Positions 41,200 to 50,191 of a stretch of DNA of 64,000 bases are shown here, piece after piece; the stretch's first letter is position 1; every line of letters starts with the position of its first letter. Location of the stretch: contig NZ_ML137199.1 in assembly GCF_004011805.1 (NCBI RefSeq), forward strand, positions 64,088 through 128,087, read 5' to 3'. The position numbers were made by a program, and so were the translations under genes. The notes under the pieces are model-generated. The model searched no databases and had not been told where the DNA came from. It saw nothing but the letters and a program-made list of their open reading frames with translations. Origin of the DNA: Piscinibacter defluvii (GTDB taxonomy: Bacteria; Pseudomonadota; Gammaproteobacteria; Burkholderiales; Burkholderiaceae_C).

Positions 41200-44063
41200 A
41201 CCGGCCGGCCGAGCGCGATCCCGCCGCCGCCACGCTGGGCGCCACGCGGCGCCTGATGTGGCTGCTGGTGGTGCCGATGCTGCTGCTGCTGGCGGTGCTG
41301 ACCCTGCTGCAGTGGCGCCAGCTGCAGGCCGATGCGCGCGCGCAGCTGGAACGGCGCGTCGACGAGCGGGCCCAGGAGCTGTCTGCGCTGGTGCGCCCGG
41401 CGATCGAGCACGTGGACGACCTGCGCACCATGCTCGAGACGCTGTGGGAGACGCCGCCCGACGCCGGCCCGGCGCTGCGCCTGGCGCTCGCGCCGCGCCT
41501 GGTGCACGGCCGGCCGGACGGCTGGTCGCTCGACGGCGCCAGCCGCGAGCAGCGCGAGCAGCTCGGCCAGATGTGGTGGGCCCCGCCGGACGGTTCGCCG
41601 CCGCCGGAGGTGTGGCTGCGCCGCGCCCAGGCCTTCCTCACCCAGGCCCGCGTGGTGCACCGGCGCAGCGCCGCCTTCGAGGCCACCTGGTTCGCCGGCA
41701 CCGACCTGAACACCTCGTTCGGCTACCCCTGGGTCGCCACCTCGCGCATCACCGAGACGCTGGGCGTGCCCTCGCTGACGGCGATCGCGCCGCTGCGCGC
41801 CCAGGCCACCGCGCGTTCGCGCGTGCGGCTCGAGGCCAACCCGTTCGAGCGCGCGCGCTGGGGCCCGCCCTACACCAGCCAGCTGCACGGGGGCCTGGTG
41901 GTGTCGTACAGCGCCTACGTGTTCGCGCGCGGCGATCACGTGGGCGAGGTGTCGGTCGACGTGCGCCTGGACGACCTGCAGGAGCGCCTGGCGCGCTGGC
42001 AGGACCCGGCCGGACGCGACTGGATCGTCGACGAGAAGCTCCAGGTGCTGGCCGATTCGCGCCAGGCGCCCGCCGCGCCGGCCGGTGCGGGGCAGGGCAA
42101 CCGGGTGGTCACGCTCTCGATGCAGGAGCGCCTGCCCGCCGGCCTGGACCGCGCCCAGATCGAGGCGGCACTGCGCCAGGAGGGCCGCCCGCTGCAGCAC
42201 GAGGGTTGGGTCATCGCCGCGCAGGCGCGCAAGGACTCGCCCTGGGCCTACGTCAGCATCGTGCCGGAAGCGGCATTGACGGCGCGCCTGCTGCCCGCGC
42301 TGCTGCCCAACGCGCTGATCGCGCTGGCGCTGCTGGCGATGTTCGTGGCCGGGCAGTGGCTGCTGTCGCGCAACTTCGTCGACCCGGCGCTGCGCGTGCT
42401 GGCCTACCTGCGCGAGCTGTCGCGCCGCGAGGATGCGCCTGCGCCCACCGTGGGCGCGCGCTGGCAGCCCTGGCTGGAGGCGGTGCGCGAGACCTTCCGC
42501 CGCCAGCGCGAGCTGCAGCGGCGCGAGCGCCAGCAGGAGGCCTTCAAGTCGGCCATCGTCGACAACGCGCTGGCGGCCATCGTGGCCACCGATCCGGAGG
42601 GGCGCATCGTCGAGTTCAACCCGGCCGCCGAGGCGATGTTCGGCCACCGGCGCGCCGAGGTGCTGGGGCGTTCGGTCGGCGCCGTGCTGATCCCGGAGCG
42701 ATACCGCGCCGCACACGACGCCGACATGCAGCGCCTGCGCGAAGGCGCCCCGCTGCGCCCGATGGGCCGGCGCGTCGAGATGGCCGCGCTGCGCGCCGAC
42801 GGCAGCGAGCTGCCGGTGGAGATGGCGGTGTGGCGCGTCCAGGCCGAGGGCCAGGTGCACTTCATCGTCTCGATGACCGACCTGTCCGAGCGGCGTGCCG
42901 CGGCGCAGCAGATCGAGCAGCAGCGCGAGGCGCTGCGCCAGAGCGAGAAGCTCTCGGCCATGGGCAGCCTGCTGGCCGGCGTGGCGCACGAGCTGAACAA
43001 CCCGCTGGCCATCGTGATGGGCCGCGCCAGCCTGCTGGAGGAGAAGTGCGCCGACGACGCGGCGCTGCGTGGCGACGTGCAGCGCATCCGCGAGGCGGCC
43101 GAGCGCTGCGGGCGCATCGTGCGCACCTTCCTCAACATGGCGCGCCACAAGCCGCCGGAGCGGCGCAGCGTGCAGCTCAACGACCTGACGCGCGCCGCCG
43201 CGGAGATGCTGGCCTACACCTTCCGCAGCCACGGCATCGAGCTGCTGCTCGAGCTGGAGGCCGACCTGCCCGAGGTGCGCGCCGATGCCGACCAGATCGG
43301 CCAGGTGGTGCTGAACCTGCTCGTCAACGCGCAGCAGGCGCTGGCCGCGCAGGAGCCGCGCGCGGGTCTGGTGCGGCGCGTGCGCGTGGCCACTGGCGTG
43401 GAGGCGCGGCGCGAGAACCGCGAGCCGCGCGTCTGGCTGCGCGTCTCGGACAGCGGCCCGGGCATCGCGCCGGCGCTGCGCGACAAGATCTTCGAGCCCT
43501 TCTTCACCACCAAGCCCGAGGGCATCGGCACCGGGCTCGGCCTCGCGGTCTCGCGCTCGCTGGTGCGCGAGCACGGCGGCCAGCTGCAGCTGGAGTCCGG
43601 CACCGACGGGGCCACCTTCCGGCTCAGCCTGCCGATCAGCGGCGAGCGCGACGACGCCACCGAGCCGGGCCGGCTGGGCCCGCCCGACGACGGCCCGGCC
43701 GCGCGGCTGCTGGTGGTGGACGACGAGCCCGAGCTGGCCGACCTGATGCGCCAGATGCTCGAGGGTGCCGGCTTCGAGGTGGCCACGGCCGAGTCCGGCG
43801 CGGTGGCGCTGGAGCTGCTCGGCGAGGCGCGCTTCGACGCCATCGTGTCCGACCTGCGCATGCCCGACATGGACGGCGCGGCGCTGTGGCGCGCGGTGCG
43901 CGAGCGCCATCCGGCCCTGGCCGGGCGCATGCTCTTCGTCACCGGCGACACGCTGTCGCCGGGGGCCGAGCGCTTCCTGGCCGAGTCGCGCTGCGCCAGC
44001 CTGGACAAGCCCTTCGCACGCGACGACCTGGTCGGCCGCGTGCACGAGCTGCTGGCGCGCTGA
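41196..44063 (+). CDS. Hybrid sensor histidine kinase with Cache, PAS and receiver domains
   Basis: A 955-residue kinase starting from a GTG at 41196. One helix at about 22-40 and another near 370-385 bracket a long periplasmic region with Cache-like features (FGYPWVATSRITETLGVPSLTAIAPL, DHVGEVSVDVRLDDLQ). Then come a PAS domain (about 440-560), a HisKA dimerisation domain with the H-box AHELNNPLAIV, an ATPase domain (NLLVNAQQAL, SDSGPGIAPA, GTGLGLAVSRSLV) and a C-terminal receiver with VVDDEPELADLM and SDLRMPDMDG. The C-terminal receiver is likely an internal phosphorelay or self-limiting module. The cognate regulator is the upstream gene. Confidence 0.93.
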   Translation: MNRPAERDPAAATLGATRRLMWLLVVPMLLLLAVLTLLQWRQLQADARAQLERRVDERAQELSALVRPAIEHVDDLRTMLETLWETPPDAGPALRLALAPRLVHGRPDGWSLDGASREQREQLGQMWWAPPDGSPPPEVWLRRAQAFLTQARVVHRRSAAFEATWFAGTDLNTSFGYPWVATSRITETLGVPSLTAIAPLRAQATARSRVRLEANPFERARWGPPYTSQLHGGLVVSYSAYVFARGDHVGEVSVDVRLDDLQERLARWQDPAGRDWIVDEKLQVLADSRQAPAAPAGAGQGNRVVTLSMQERLPAGLDRAQIEAALRQEGRPLQHEGWVIAAQARKDSPWAYVSIVPEAALTARLLPALLPNALIALALLAMFVAGQWLLSRNFVDPALRVLAYLRELSRREDAPAPTVGARWQPWLEAVRETFRRQRELQRRERQQEAFKSAIVDNALAAIVATDPEGRIVEFNPAAEAMFGHRRAEVLGRSVGAVLIPERYRAAHDADMQRLREGAPLRPMGRRVEMAALRADGSELPVEMAVWRVQAEGQVHFIVSMTDLSERRAAAQQIEQQREALRQSEKLSAMGSLLAGVAHELNNPLAIVMGRASLLEEKCADDAALRGDVQRIREAAERCGRIVRTFLNMARHKPPERRSVQLNDLTRAAAEMLAYTFRSHGIELLLELEADLPEVRADADQIGQVVLNLLVNAQQALAAQEPRAGLVRRVRVATGVEARRENREPRVWLRVSDSGPGIAPALRDKIFEPFFTTKPEGIGTGLGLAVSRSLVREHGGQLQLESGTDGATFRLSLPISGERDDATEPGRLGPPDDGPAARLLVVDDEPELADLMRQMLEGAGFEVATAESGAVALELLGEARFDAIVSDLRMPDMDGAALWRAVRERHPALAGRMLFVTGDTLSPGAERFLAESRCASLDKPFARDDLVGRVHELLAR

Positions 44064-44078
44064 TCCCGGCGGCCCGAT

Positions 44079-44507
44079 TCAGATCGTCTGCGGCGCCGAC
44101 TCGGCGCGTGCCGCGGCGATCATCGTCGAGCTGACCAGCGCGTACATCGCACTCCAGGCGGCCCGCGTGTCGGCGTCGAACTCGGCGCCGAGCTGCTCGG
44201 CCAGCGTGTCCAGCAGCGCCAGTCCGACGACCTGGTAATCGCGCGCCTGCACGCCGTAGCCGGCGTGGCGCGCGCCCAGGTGCTGCAGCACCGGCACCAG
44301 CTGCGCCGGGCGGTCGAGCAGGCCGACGGCGGCGCTGATCATCTGCATCAGTCGCGTGGCCTGCTGCCGGATGTCGCCGATGAACAGCGGGCGCAGGTCG
44401 GGCGCCAGCGCGAAGAGCTTGCGGTAGAAGAGCTGGCCGGCACGGTCGGCATGGGGGACGAGCCGCGCGTGGCTGGCGCGGATCAGCTGGGTCTGCTGCG
44501 GGGTCAT
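44079..44507 (-). CDS. Single-domain haemoglobin (Vitreoscilla type)
   Basis: A 142-residue globin with no reductase domain. Key residues are Tyr28 at the B10-like position, Gln48/Gln49 near the distal side and the proximal His81 in RHAGYGV. The opening MTPQQTQLIRASHARLVPHADRAGQLFYRKLFALAP and length follow bacterial single-domain globins, which bind O2 and detoxify NO. The start at 44507 is the first family-consistent methionine; the open frame upstream is antisense to the divergent cyclase gene. It is convergent with the hybrid kinase. Confidence 0.93.
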   Translation of the reverse strand: MTPQQTQLIRASHARLVPHADRAGQLFYRKLFALAPDLRPLFIGDIRQQATRLMQMISAAVGLLDRPAQLVPVLQHLGARHAGYGVQARDYQVVGLALLDTLAEQLGAEFDADTRAAWSAMYALVSSTMIAAARAESAPQTI

Positions 44508-44638
44508 GGGTGATGCGGGTTCGGGGGCGGCGCAGGCCGCGGAGATCACAGCATCGGCCCGGCGTGTCGCGCGCGCATTTCGGCCGCCGTTTCCTTTGTT
44601 GTGCTCAAGTTTCCGGGGCGTGCGTCGAAGTTCGCCGG

Positions 44639-46384
44639 GTGAAGTCATTTCTCGTCGCGCTGGCCCGCGGGTGCTGGGGCCTGCTCCTGATCGCCGCGGC
44701 GGCGGCGCCGGCGCTCGCCCAGCCATTGCGGCTGGAGGCGGCGCAGGGCGTGCTCGACGCCTGGCCGGCCGTGACCGTGCTGCCGGACGCCGACGGCAGC
44801 CTGGACGTGGCACAGGTGCGCGCCCGAGCCTCGGCCTTCGAGCCGCCCGACACGCCACACGCCAACCTCGGCCGGCGCAGCGACACCGTCTGGCTGCGTC
44901 TGCCCCTGGTGCTGCCGGCCGATGCTCCGGCGCAATGGGTGCTGGCGGTGGAGTACCCGTCGATCGACCGCATCGACCTGTACCTGCCCGGCGCGCGCGA
45001 GCCGGTGTCGCTCGGCCGTGCGGTGCCGTTCAGCCGCCACCCGCTGCCCAGCGCCTGGCATGCCACGCCGGTCACGCTCGAGCCGGGCCGGGCCACGGAG
45101 CTGCTGCTGCGGGTGCAGACCCGCAGCACGATGGTGCTGCCGCTGACCCTGTCCACGCCCGAGGCCTTCCTGGCCCGCGAGTCGCGCAACCAGCTGCTGC
45201 AGGGGCTGCTGGCCGGGGCCTCGCTGTGCCTGCTGCTGTACAGCCTGGCGCAATGGGTCAGCCTGCGCGACGCGACCTTCCTGGCCTATTCGCTCAGCCT
45301 CGGCGGCACCGCGATTTTCTTCATCGCCTACTTCGGACTCGGCCCGCAGCACCTGTGGGGCGACCAGCCCTGGCTCGCGCTGCACGCGGCGCCGCTGAGC
45401 GTGCTGCTGGCGCTGTTCGGCGGCTGCGTGTTCATCGAGCGGGTGCTCGGCGTGCGCCAGGTGTGGCGGCGCGTGTCCGACGCGCTGCGCGCCGTGGCCG
45501 GCATCTCGCTGCTGGCGGCGCTGGCCTTCGGCGCGGGGCTGATCGACTACCGCGTCGCGCAGAGCATGGCCAGCGTGCTCGGTCCGCTGCCGATGCTGCT
45601 GGCCATCCCGGTGGCCTGGCGGCGCATGCGCGCCGGCGACAGCGTCGGCACGACCATGCTGGTGGGGTGGGTCGCCTACGCCGTTGCCACGCTGACCATG
45701 GCGGGGCTGCTGCGCGGGCTGGTGCCGTCGAACTTCTGGACGCAGCACTCGTTCCAGTTCGGAGCCATGGTGGAGATGGTGCTGTGGATGCGCGTGCTGG
45801 CGTTGCGCATCGAGGACCTGCGCCGCGCCGCGCAGCGCGCCACGGTCGAGCGCGACGCGCTGCGCTCGCTGGCGCACACCGATGCCCTGACCGGCCTGCC
45901 GAACCGGCGTGGCCTGAACGAGGTGCTGCAGCGCCTGCTGCCGGCCGCGACGCCGGAGCGCATGGCGGCGGTCTTCCTGCTCGACCTGGACGGCTTCAAG
46001 CCGGTCAACGACCGGCTCGGCCACGACGCCGGCGACGAGCTGCTGGTGGGCGTGGCGCGCCGCCTCGAATCGCTGCTGCGCTCGAGCGACACGGTGGCCC
46101 GGCTCGGCGGCGACGAGTTCGTCGTGGTGGCCGGCGCCCTGCCGGGCGATGCGGAGGCGCAGGCGCTCGGGCGCAAGCTGCTGGAGGCCTTCCGCCAGCC
46201 GTTCGACGTGGCCGGCCAGGAGGTGCGCGTGGGCCTGACGATCGGCTACGCCCTCGCGCCGCTGGACGGGCGCGACGCGCTCGGCCTGCTCAAGCGCGCC
46301 GATGCCGCGATGTACGCCGGCAAGCAGGCCGGCCGCGACTGCCTGCGCCGCGGCCAGGCCTCGGTCGGGCTGGCCGGGGTCTGA
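44639..46384 (+). CDS. 7TMR-DISM diguanylate cyclase (GGDEF)
   Basis: A 581-residue membrane cyclase. A signal peptide (LLLIAAAAAPALAQ) precedes a periplasmic 7TMR-DISMED2-like beta domain (about 30-165) with NLGRRSDTVWLRLPL, then seven hydrophobic helices to about 395, a short coiled coil, and a GGDEF domain with RLGGDEFVVV and DGFKPVNDRLGHDAGDELL. The inhibitory site RSSD lies five residues before GGDEF, so product feedback is expected. The GTG at 44639 is preferred as it opens directly on the signal peptide; an ATG 43 codons upstream in frame is less likely. It is divergent from the globin gene. Confidence 0.92.
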   Translation: MKSFLVALARGCWGLLLIAAAAAPALAQPLRLEAAQGVLDAWPAVTVLPDADGSLDVAQVRARASAFEPPDTPHANLGRRSDTVWLRLPLVLPADAPAQWVLAVEYPSIDRIDLYLPGAREPVSLGRAVPFSRHPLPSAWHATPVTLEPGRATELLLRVQTRSTMVLPLTLSTPEAFLARESRNQLLQGLLAGASLCLLLYSLAQWVSLRDATFLAYSLSLGGTAIFFIAYFGLGPQHLWGDQPWLALHAAPLSVLLALFGGCVFIERVLGVRQVWRRVSDALRAVAGISLLAALAFGAGLIDYRVAQSMASVLGPLPMLLAIPVAWRRMRAGDSVGTTMLVGWVAYAVATLTMAGLLRGLVPSNFWTQHSFQFGAMVEMVLWMRVLALRIEDLRRAAQRATVERDALRSLAHTDALTGLPNRRGLNEVLQRLLPAATPERMAAVFLLDLDGFKPVNDRLGHDAGDELLVGVARRLESLLRSSDTVARLGGDEFVVVAGALPGDAEAQALGRKLLEAFRQPFDVAGQEVRVGLTIGYALAPLDGRDALGLLKRADAAMYAGKQAGRDCLRRGQASVGLAGV

Positions 46385-46399
46385 GGCCCGACGCCGGGC

Positions 46400-47395
46400 C
46401 TACTGGACAAAGCCGATCGGCGACTTCTTCAGGCCGGGCTCGGGCAGGTCGCGCACCAGCACGTGGTCGCGGCGGTCGAGCTTGGCGTTGCCGAAGGCCG
46501 TCATCCAGGCGCGCCGCATCTCGCGCGGCGCCACCTCGGCCAGCCGGTCCAGCACCTCGGTGCGCGGCTCGGGATCGAAGCGCGAGCCCCAGTCGTGCTC
46601 GGCGCGGATGCCGCGGTACAGCTTGGCCGCGATGCGGCGCGCCGCCTCGTGGTCGGGGGCCTGAACCTCGTAGACGTTCATGCGGTTCAGGATCGGCTCG
46701 GGAATGCTGCGCGCATCGTTCGCGGTGGCGACCCAGATCAGCTGGCTGGCGTCGATCGGCACCTCGGCGAACTCGTCGGTGAAGGCGAGCGCGGTGTCGT
46801 GCTCGAGCAGGCTGTAGAGCGCGCCGAGCGGATCGTAGGCGTGCTCGCCACCGGCCTTGTCGATCTCGTCGACCACCATCACCGGGTTGGCGTACTGGCC
46901 GTCGACCAGGGTCTCGAACACCTTGCCGGGGCGCGCGCCCTTCCACTGGCTGGAGGCGCCGGAAAGCACCCAGCCGGCCGTCATCGAGCTCATCGAGATG
47001 AAGCCCATGCCGGTGCCCAGCAGATGCGACAGCGCACGCGCGAAATGGGTCTTGCCCACGCCCGGGGGCCCCAGCAGCAGCAGCGGGGTGATCTCGAGCG
47101 CGTCGCGGCTGTCCTCGCACAGCGCGAGCTGGCGGCGCACGTCGTCGAGCACCTCGGCGAAGTTGGGCAGGTCGTCGTACAGGTGGTCCATCACCGGCAG
47201 GCCGGAAGGCTTGACCTGGAAGCGCTCGGGGCCCTTCTCGATCATGCGCTCGTAGGTGGAGCGCAGGCTCTCGTGTTCCTTGGGCGGCAGCTTGTCGAGG
47301 CGGCGCTCGACGTCGCCGACGCGGTACACACTGCGCATGTGCGCAATCGGGAGGCCGCTGCGCGGCAGGGCTACCAGGTCCTTGGACGCGGTCAT
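46400..47395 (-). CDS. AAA+ ATPase related to Lon, without a protease domain
   Basis: A 331-residue AAA+ protein. Walker A GPPGVGKTHFARAL is near 113-126 and Walker B VMVVDEIDKAGG near 178-189, followed by sensor-1 ATANDARSI and an EPILNRMNVYEV arginine-finger region, all close to the ATPase module of Lon. There is no serine-lysine protease domain and no N-domain. The ATG at 47395 is chosen for its upstream GGAGGA; a methionine 6 codons earlier has none. It lies just downstream of the type II secretion genes, separated by a likely terminator, so a functional link to secretion is uncertain. Confidence 0.87.
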   Translation of the reverse strand: MTASKDLVALPRSGLPIAHMRSVYRVGDVERRLDKLPPKEHESLRSTYERMIEKGPERFQVKPSGLPVMDHLYDDLPNFAEVLDDVRRQLALCEDSRDALEITPLLLLGPPGVGKTHFARALSHLLGTGMGFISMSSMTAGWVLSGASSQWKGARPGKVFETLVDGQYANPVMVVDEIDKAGGEHAYDPLGALYSLLEHDTALAFTDEFAEVPIDASQLIWVATANDARSIPEPILNRMNVYEVQAPDHEAARRIAAKLYRGIRAEHDWGSRFDPEPRTEVLDRLAEVAPREMRRAWMTAFGNAKLDRRDHVLVRDLPEPGLKKSPIGFVQ

Positions 47396-47460
47396 CCGTT
47401 CCTCCGAAACCACCGTGACACGATGCTATTCAAGCAAAGCGTGCCACGGTGCAGGCATCG

Positions 47461-47482
47461 AACAAAACCCCAATCACGGGGT
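47461..47482 (-). terminator. Likely intrinsic terminator after gspF
   Basis: Read on the minus strand, ACCCC and GGGGT pair around the loop GTGATT (47482-47467) and are followed by TTTTGTT. It lies 42 bases after the gspF stop and 66 bases before the AAA+ start, so it fits the end of the gsp transcript. The stem is only five pairs, so confidence is moderate. Confidence 0.45.
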
Positions 47483-47523
47483 ACTTCGATGCAGGATGCG
47501 TGCCAGAGGTTCTCGGGCGATCC

Positions 47524-48741
47524 CTACTTCACCCAGGTATTCAGTTGAATGATGGGGAGGAGCACCGCCAGCACGATCAGCATCACCACCGCGCCCATCG
47601 CCACGATCAGCAGCGGCTCGAGGATGGTGGCCATCTGCATCGCGCGGCGCTGCACCTCGCCGCCGAGCTGGCGCGCGGCGCGCTCGAGCATCTGCGGCAG
47701 CTGGCCGGTCTGCTCGCCCAGACGCGAGAACATCGCCAGCAGGCCCGGAAAACGCTTCTTGCCGGCCAGCGCCGAGGCCAGCGGCGCGCCCTCGCGCACG
47801 CGCACCAGCGCGTCCATCGCGTCGGCGCGCATCGCGCGGTTGGACAAGGTCTCGGCCGCCGCCTGCAGCGCCTTGAGGATCGGCACGCCGGCGCCGGCCA
47901 GCATTGCCAGCGTGCCGGCGAAGCGCGCCGCGTTGTAGCCGCGCGAGAGCTTGCCGATCAGCGGCAGGCCGAGCCAGGCGGCGTCGAAGCGCTCGCGGAA
48001 GGCGTCGTTGCGCAGCATGAACATCAAGGTGCCGATGCCGCCGGCGATGGCCAGGATGAGCAGCCAGCCCCAGCTGCGCAGGAAGCCGCTGATGGCGAGC
48101 ATCGCCACCGTCAGCGCGGGCAGGGCACGCTTGGAGCTGGTGAACACCGAGGCCACCTGTGGCACCACGTAGGTGACCAGGAAGATGACGATCACGACCG
48201 CGATCACCGAGACGATCGCCGGGTAGAGCGTTGCGCCGATCAGCTTGGCGCGCAGCGCCTGGCGCTCCTCCAGATCGTCGGCCAGGCGCTCGAGCACGGC
48301 GCCGAGCGCGCCGCTCGCCTCGCCGGCGGCGACCACGCCGCGGTACACGTCGTCGAACTCGCGCGGCACGCTGGCCAGCGCCCGCGCGAACGGCGAGCCG
48401 GCGTTGACCTCGCTGCGCAGGTGCGCCACCAGCTCGCGCTGGCGGTTGTCCTCGGCCTCGTCGGCCAGCGCGGTGAGCGCGCGCTCGAGCGGCAGCCCGG
48501 AGCCCACCAGCCCGGCCAGCTGGCGAGTCCACACCGTCAGCCCGGTGCTCGTGAAGATGCGGCGCGTCAGGCGCAGCCCGCCGCTGGCGCCGCCCGCCGC
48601 CGAGGCGACCGGCGTGACGTCCAGCGGCACCAGTGCCTGGGCGCGCAGCTGGGCGCGCGCGGCCTTGGCGTTGTCGGCCTCCAGCAGGCCGGAACTGGCC
48701 TTGCCGGCGGCGTCGAGGGCTTCGAAGCGGTAGGCGGGCAT
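47524..48741 (-). CDS. gspF: GspF, type II secretion inner-membrane platform protein
   Basis: A 405-residue GspF of standard length, starting MPAYRFEALDAAGK. Two tandem GspF domains are seen (about 65-190 and 265-395), each with a helix-rich GxPLxxAL-like pattern (SGLPLERALTAL, AGVPILKALQAA), and three hydrophobic segments near 170, 220 and 380. It recruits GspE and forms the base of the secretion machine. It ends the transcribed cluster on the minus strand. Confidence 0.96.
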   Translation of the reverse strand: MPAYRFEALDAAGKASSGLLEADNAKAARAQLRAQALVPLDVTPVASAAGGASGGLRLTRRIFTSTGLTVWTRQLAGLVGSGLPLERALTALADEAEDNRQRELVAHLRSEVNAGSPFARALASVPREFDDVYRGVVAAGEASGALGAVLERLADDLEERQALRAKLIGATLYPAIVSVIAVVIVIFLVTYVVPQVASVFTSSKRALPALTVAMLAISGFLRSWGWLLILAIAGGIGTLMFMLRNDAFRERFDAAWLGLPLIGKLSRGYNAARFAGTLAMLAGAGVPILKALQAAAETLSNRAMRADAMDALVRVREGAPLASALAGKKRFPGLLAMFSRLGEQTGQLPQMLERAARQLGGEVQRRAMQMATILEPLLIVAMGAVVMLIVLAVLLPIIQLNTWVK

Positions 48742-48760
48742 GGCGCGGGGCGGCCGGTGC

Positions 48761-50182
48761 TCAGTCGCGCGTCACGCGCAGCACTTCCTCGGCCGAGGTG
48801 ATGCCCTCGGCCACCAGGCGCTCGCCGTCCTCGCGCATCGAGCGCATGCCGCCGGACTGCGCGGTGTGGATCAGCTGCGCCTCGGCGGCGCGCTCGTGGA
48901 TCAGCGAGCGCACCTTGTCGTCGGCCACCATCAGCTCGTAGACACCGGTGCGGCCCTTGTAGCCGCTCATGCCGCACTCGCTGCAGCCCACCGGCCGGTA
49001 GCGGCCATGCTCGTCCTGGCGCTTGCAGTGCGGGCACAGCTTGCGCACCAGCCGCTGCGCCAGCACGCCCAGCAGCGAGGAGCTGAGCAGGAAGGGCTCG
49101 ACGCCCATGTCGGTGAGCCGCGTCACCGCGCTCGGCGCGTCGTTGGTGTGCAGCGTGGCCAGCACCAGGTGGCCGGTGAGCGAGGCCTGGATCGCGATCT
49201 GCGCGGTCTCGAAGTCGCGGATCTCGCCGATCATGATGACGTCCGGGTCCTGGCGCAGGATCGCGCGCAGCGCCTTCGCGAACGTGAGGTCGATCTTCGG
49301 GTTGACCTGCGTCTGGCCGATGCCGGCGAGTTCGTACTCGACCGGGTCCTCCACCGTCAGCACGTTGGTCGTGCTGGTGTCGACGCGGCCGAGCGAGGCG
49401 TACAGCGTGGTCGTCTTGCCCGAGCCGGTCGGGCCGGTGACGAGCACGATGCCGTGCGGCTGCTGGATCAGGCGGTCGAAGCTCGTCAGCACGTCGCCGC
49501 TCATGCCGAGCGACTCGAGCGTGAACTTGCTCTCGCCCTTGTCGAGCAGGCGCAGCACGGCGCGCTCGCCGTGCGCGGAGGGCAGCGTGGAGACGCGCAC
49601 GTCGACAGCGCGGCCGCCGATGCGCAGCGAGATGCGGCCGTCCTGCGGCAGGCGCTTCTCGGCGATGTCGAGCTCGGCCATGATCTTCAGGCGCGAGATC
49701 AGCGCGGCGTGCAGCGCCTTGTTGGGCTGCACCACCTCGCGCAGCGTGCCGTCGACGCGGAAGCGCACCGCCGAGCTGCGTTCGTAGGGCTCGATGTGGA
49801 TGTCGCTCGCGCCGTCCTTGGCAGCCTGCGTCAGCAGCGCGTTGAGCATGCGGATGATCGGCGCGTCGTTGGCGGCCTCGAGCAGGTCCTCCACCGCCGG
49901 CAGGTCCTGCATCATGCGCGACAGGTCGACCGCGCTTTCCACCTCGCCCACCACCGTGGCGGCGCTCGACTCGCCGCCCGCGTAGGCCGCGGCGATGCGG
50001 TTGGCCAGCGAAGGCGCCGCCTCGCGCTCGAGTGCATCGACCTCGTAGACACGCAGCACCTCCGACAACGGGCCGAGCGGCACGCTTTCGGGCGCCCACA
50101 GCACCAGGCGCTCGCCGTCGTCCTCGAGCAGCAGCGTGTGCGCCTTGGCGAAGGCGTAGGGCAGGGGGTGGCGGGCGCCCAT
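48761..50182 (-). CDS. gspE: GspE, type II secretion ATPase
   Basis: A 473-residue secretion ATPase. Walker [16 protein letters not shown] is near 258-272, the Asp box and Walker B with [32 protein letters not shown] follow, and a zinc-binding segment with [22 protein letters not shown] lies near 395. It powers pseudopilus assembly under the inner membrane. It starts nine bases after gspD and precedes gspF by 19 bases. Confidence 0.97.
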   Translation of the reverse strand: MGARHPLPYAFAKAHTLLLEDDGERLVLWAPESVPLGPLSEVLRVYEVDALEREAAPSLANRIAAAYAGGESSAATVVGEVESAVDLSRMMQDLPAVEDLLEAANDAPIIRMLNALLTQAAKDGASDIHIEPYERSSAVRFRVDGTLREVVQPNKALHAALISRLKIMAELDIAEKRLPQDGRISLRIGGRAVDVRVSTLPSAHGERAVLRLLDKGESKFTLESLGMSGDVLTSFDRLIQQPHGIVLVTGPTGSGKTTTLYASLGRVDTSTTNVLTVEDPVEYELAGIGQTQVNPKIDLTFAKALRAILRQDPDVIMIGEIRDFETAQIAIQASLTGHLVLATLHTNDAPSAVTRLTDMGVEPFLLSSSLLGVLAQRLVRKLCPHCKRQDEHGRYRPVGCSECGMSGYKGRTGVYELMVADDKVRSLIHERAAEAQLIHTAQSGGMRSMREDGERLVAEGITSAEEVLRVTRD

Positions 50183-50191
50183 CGCGAGACC

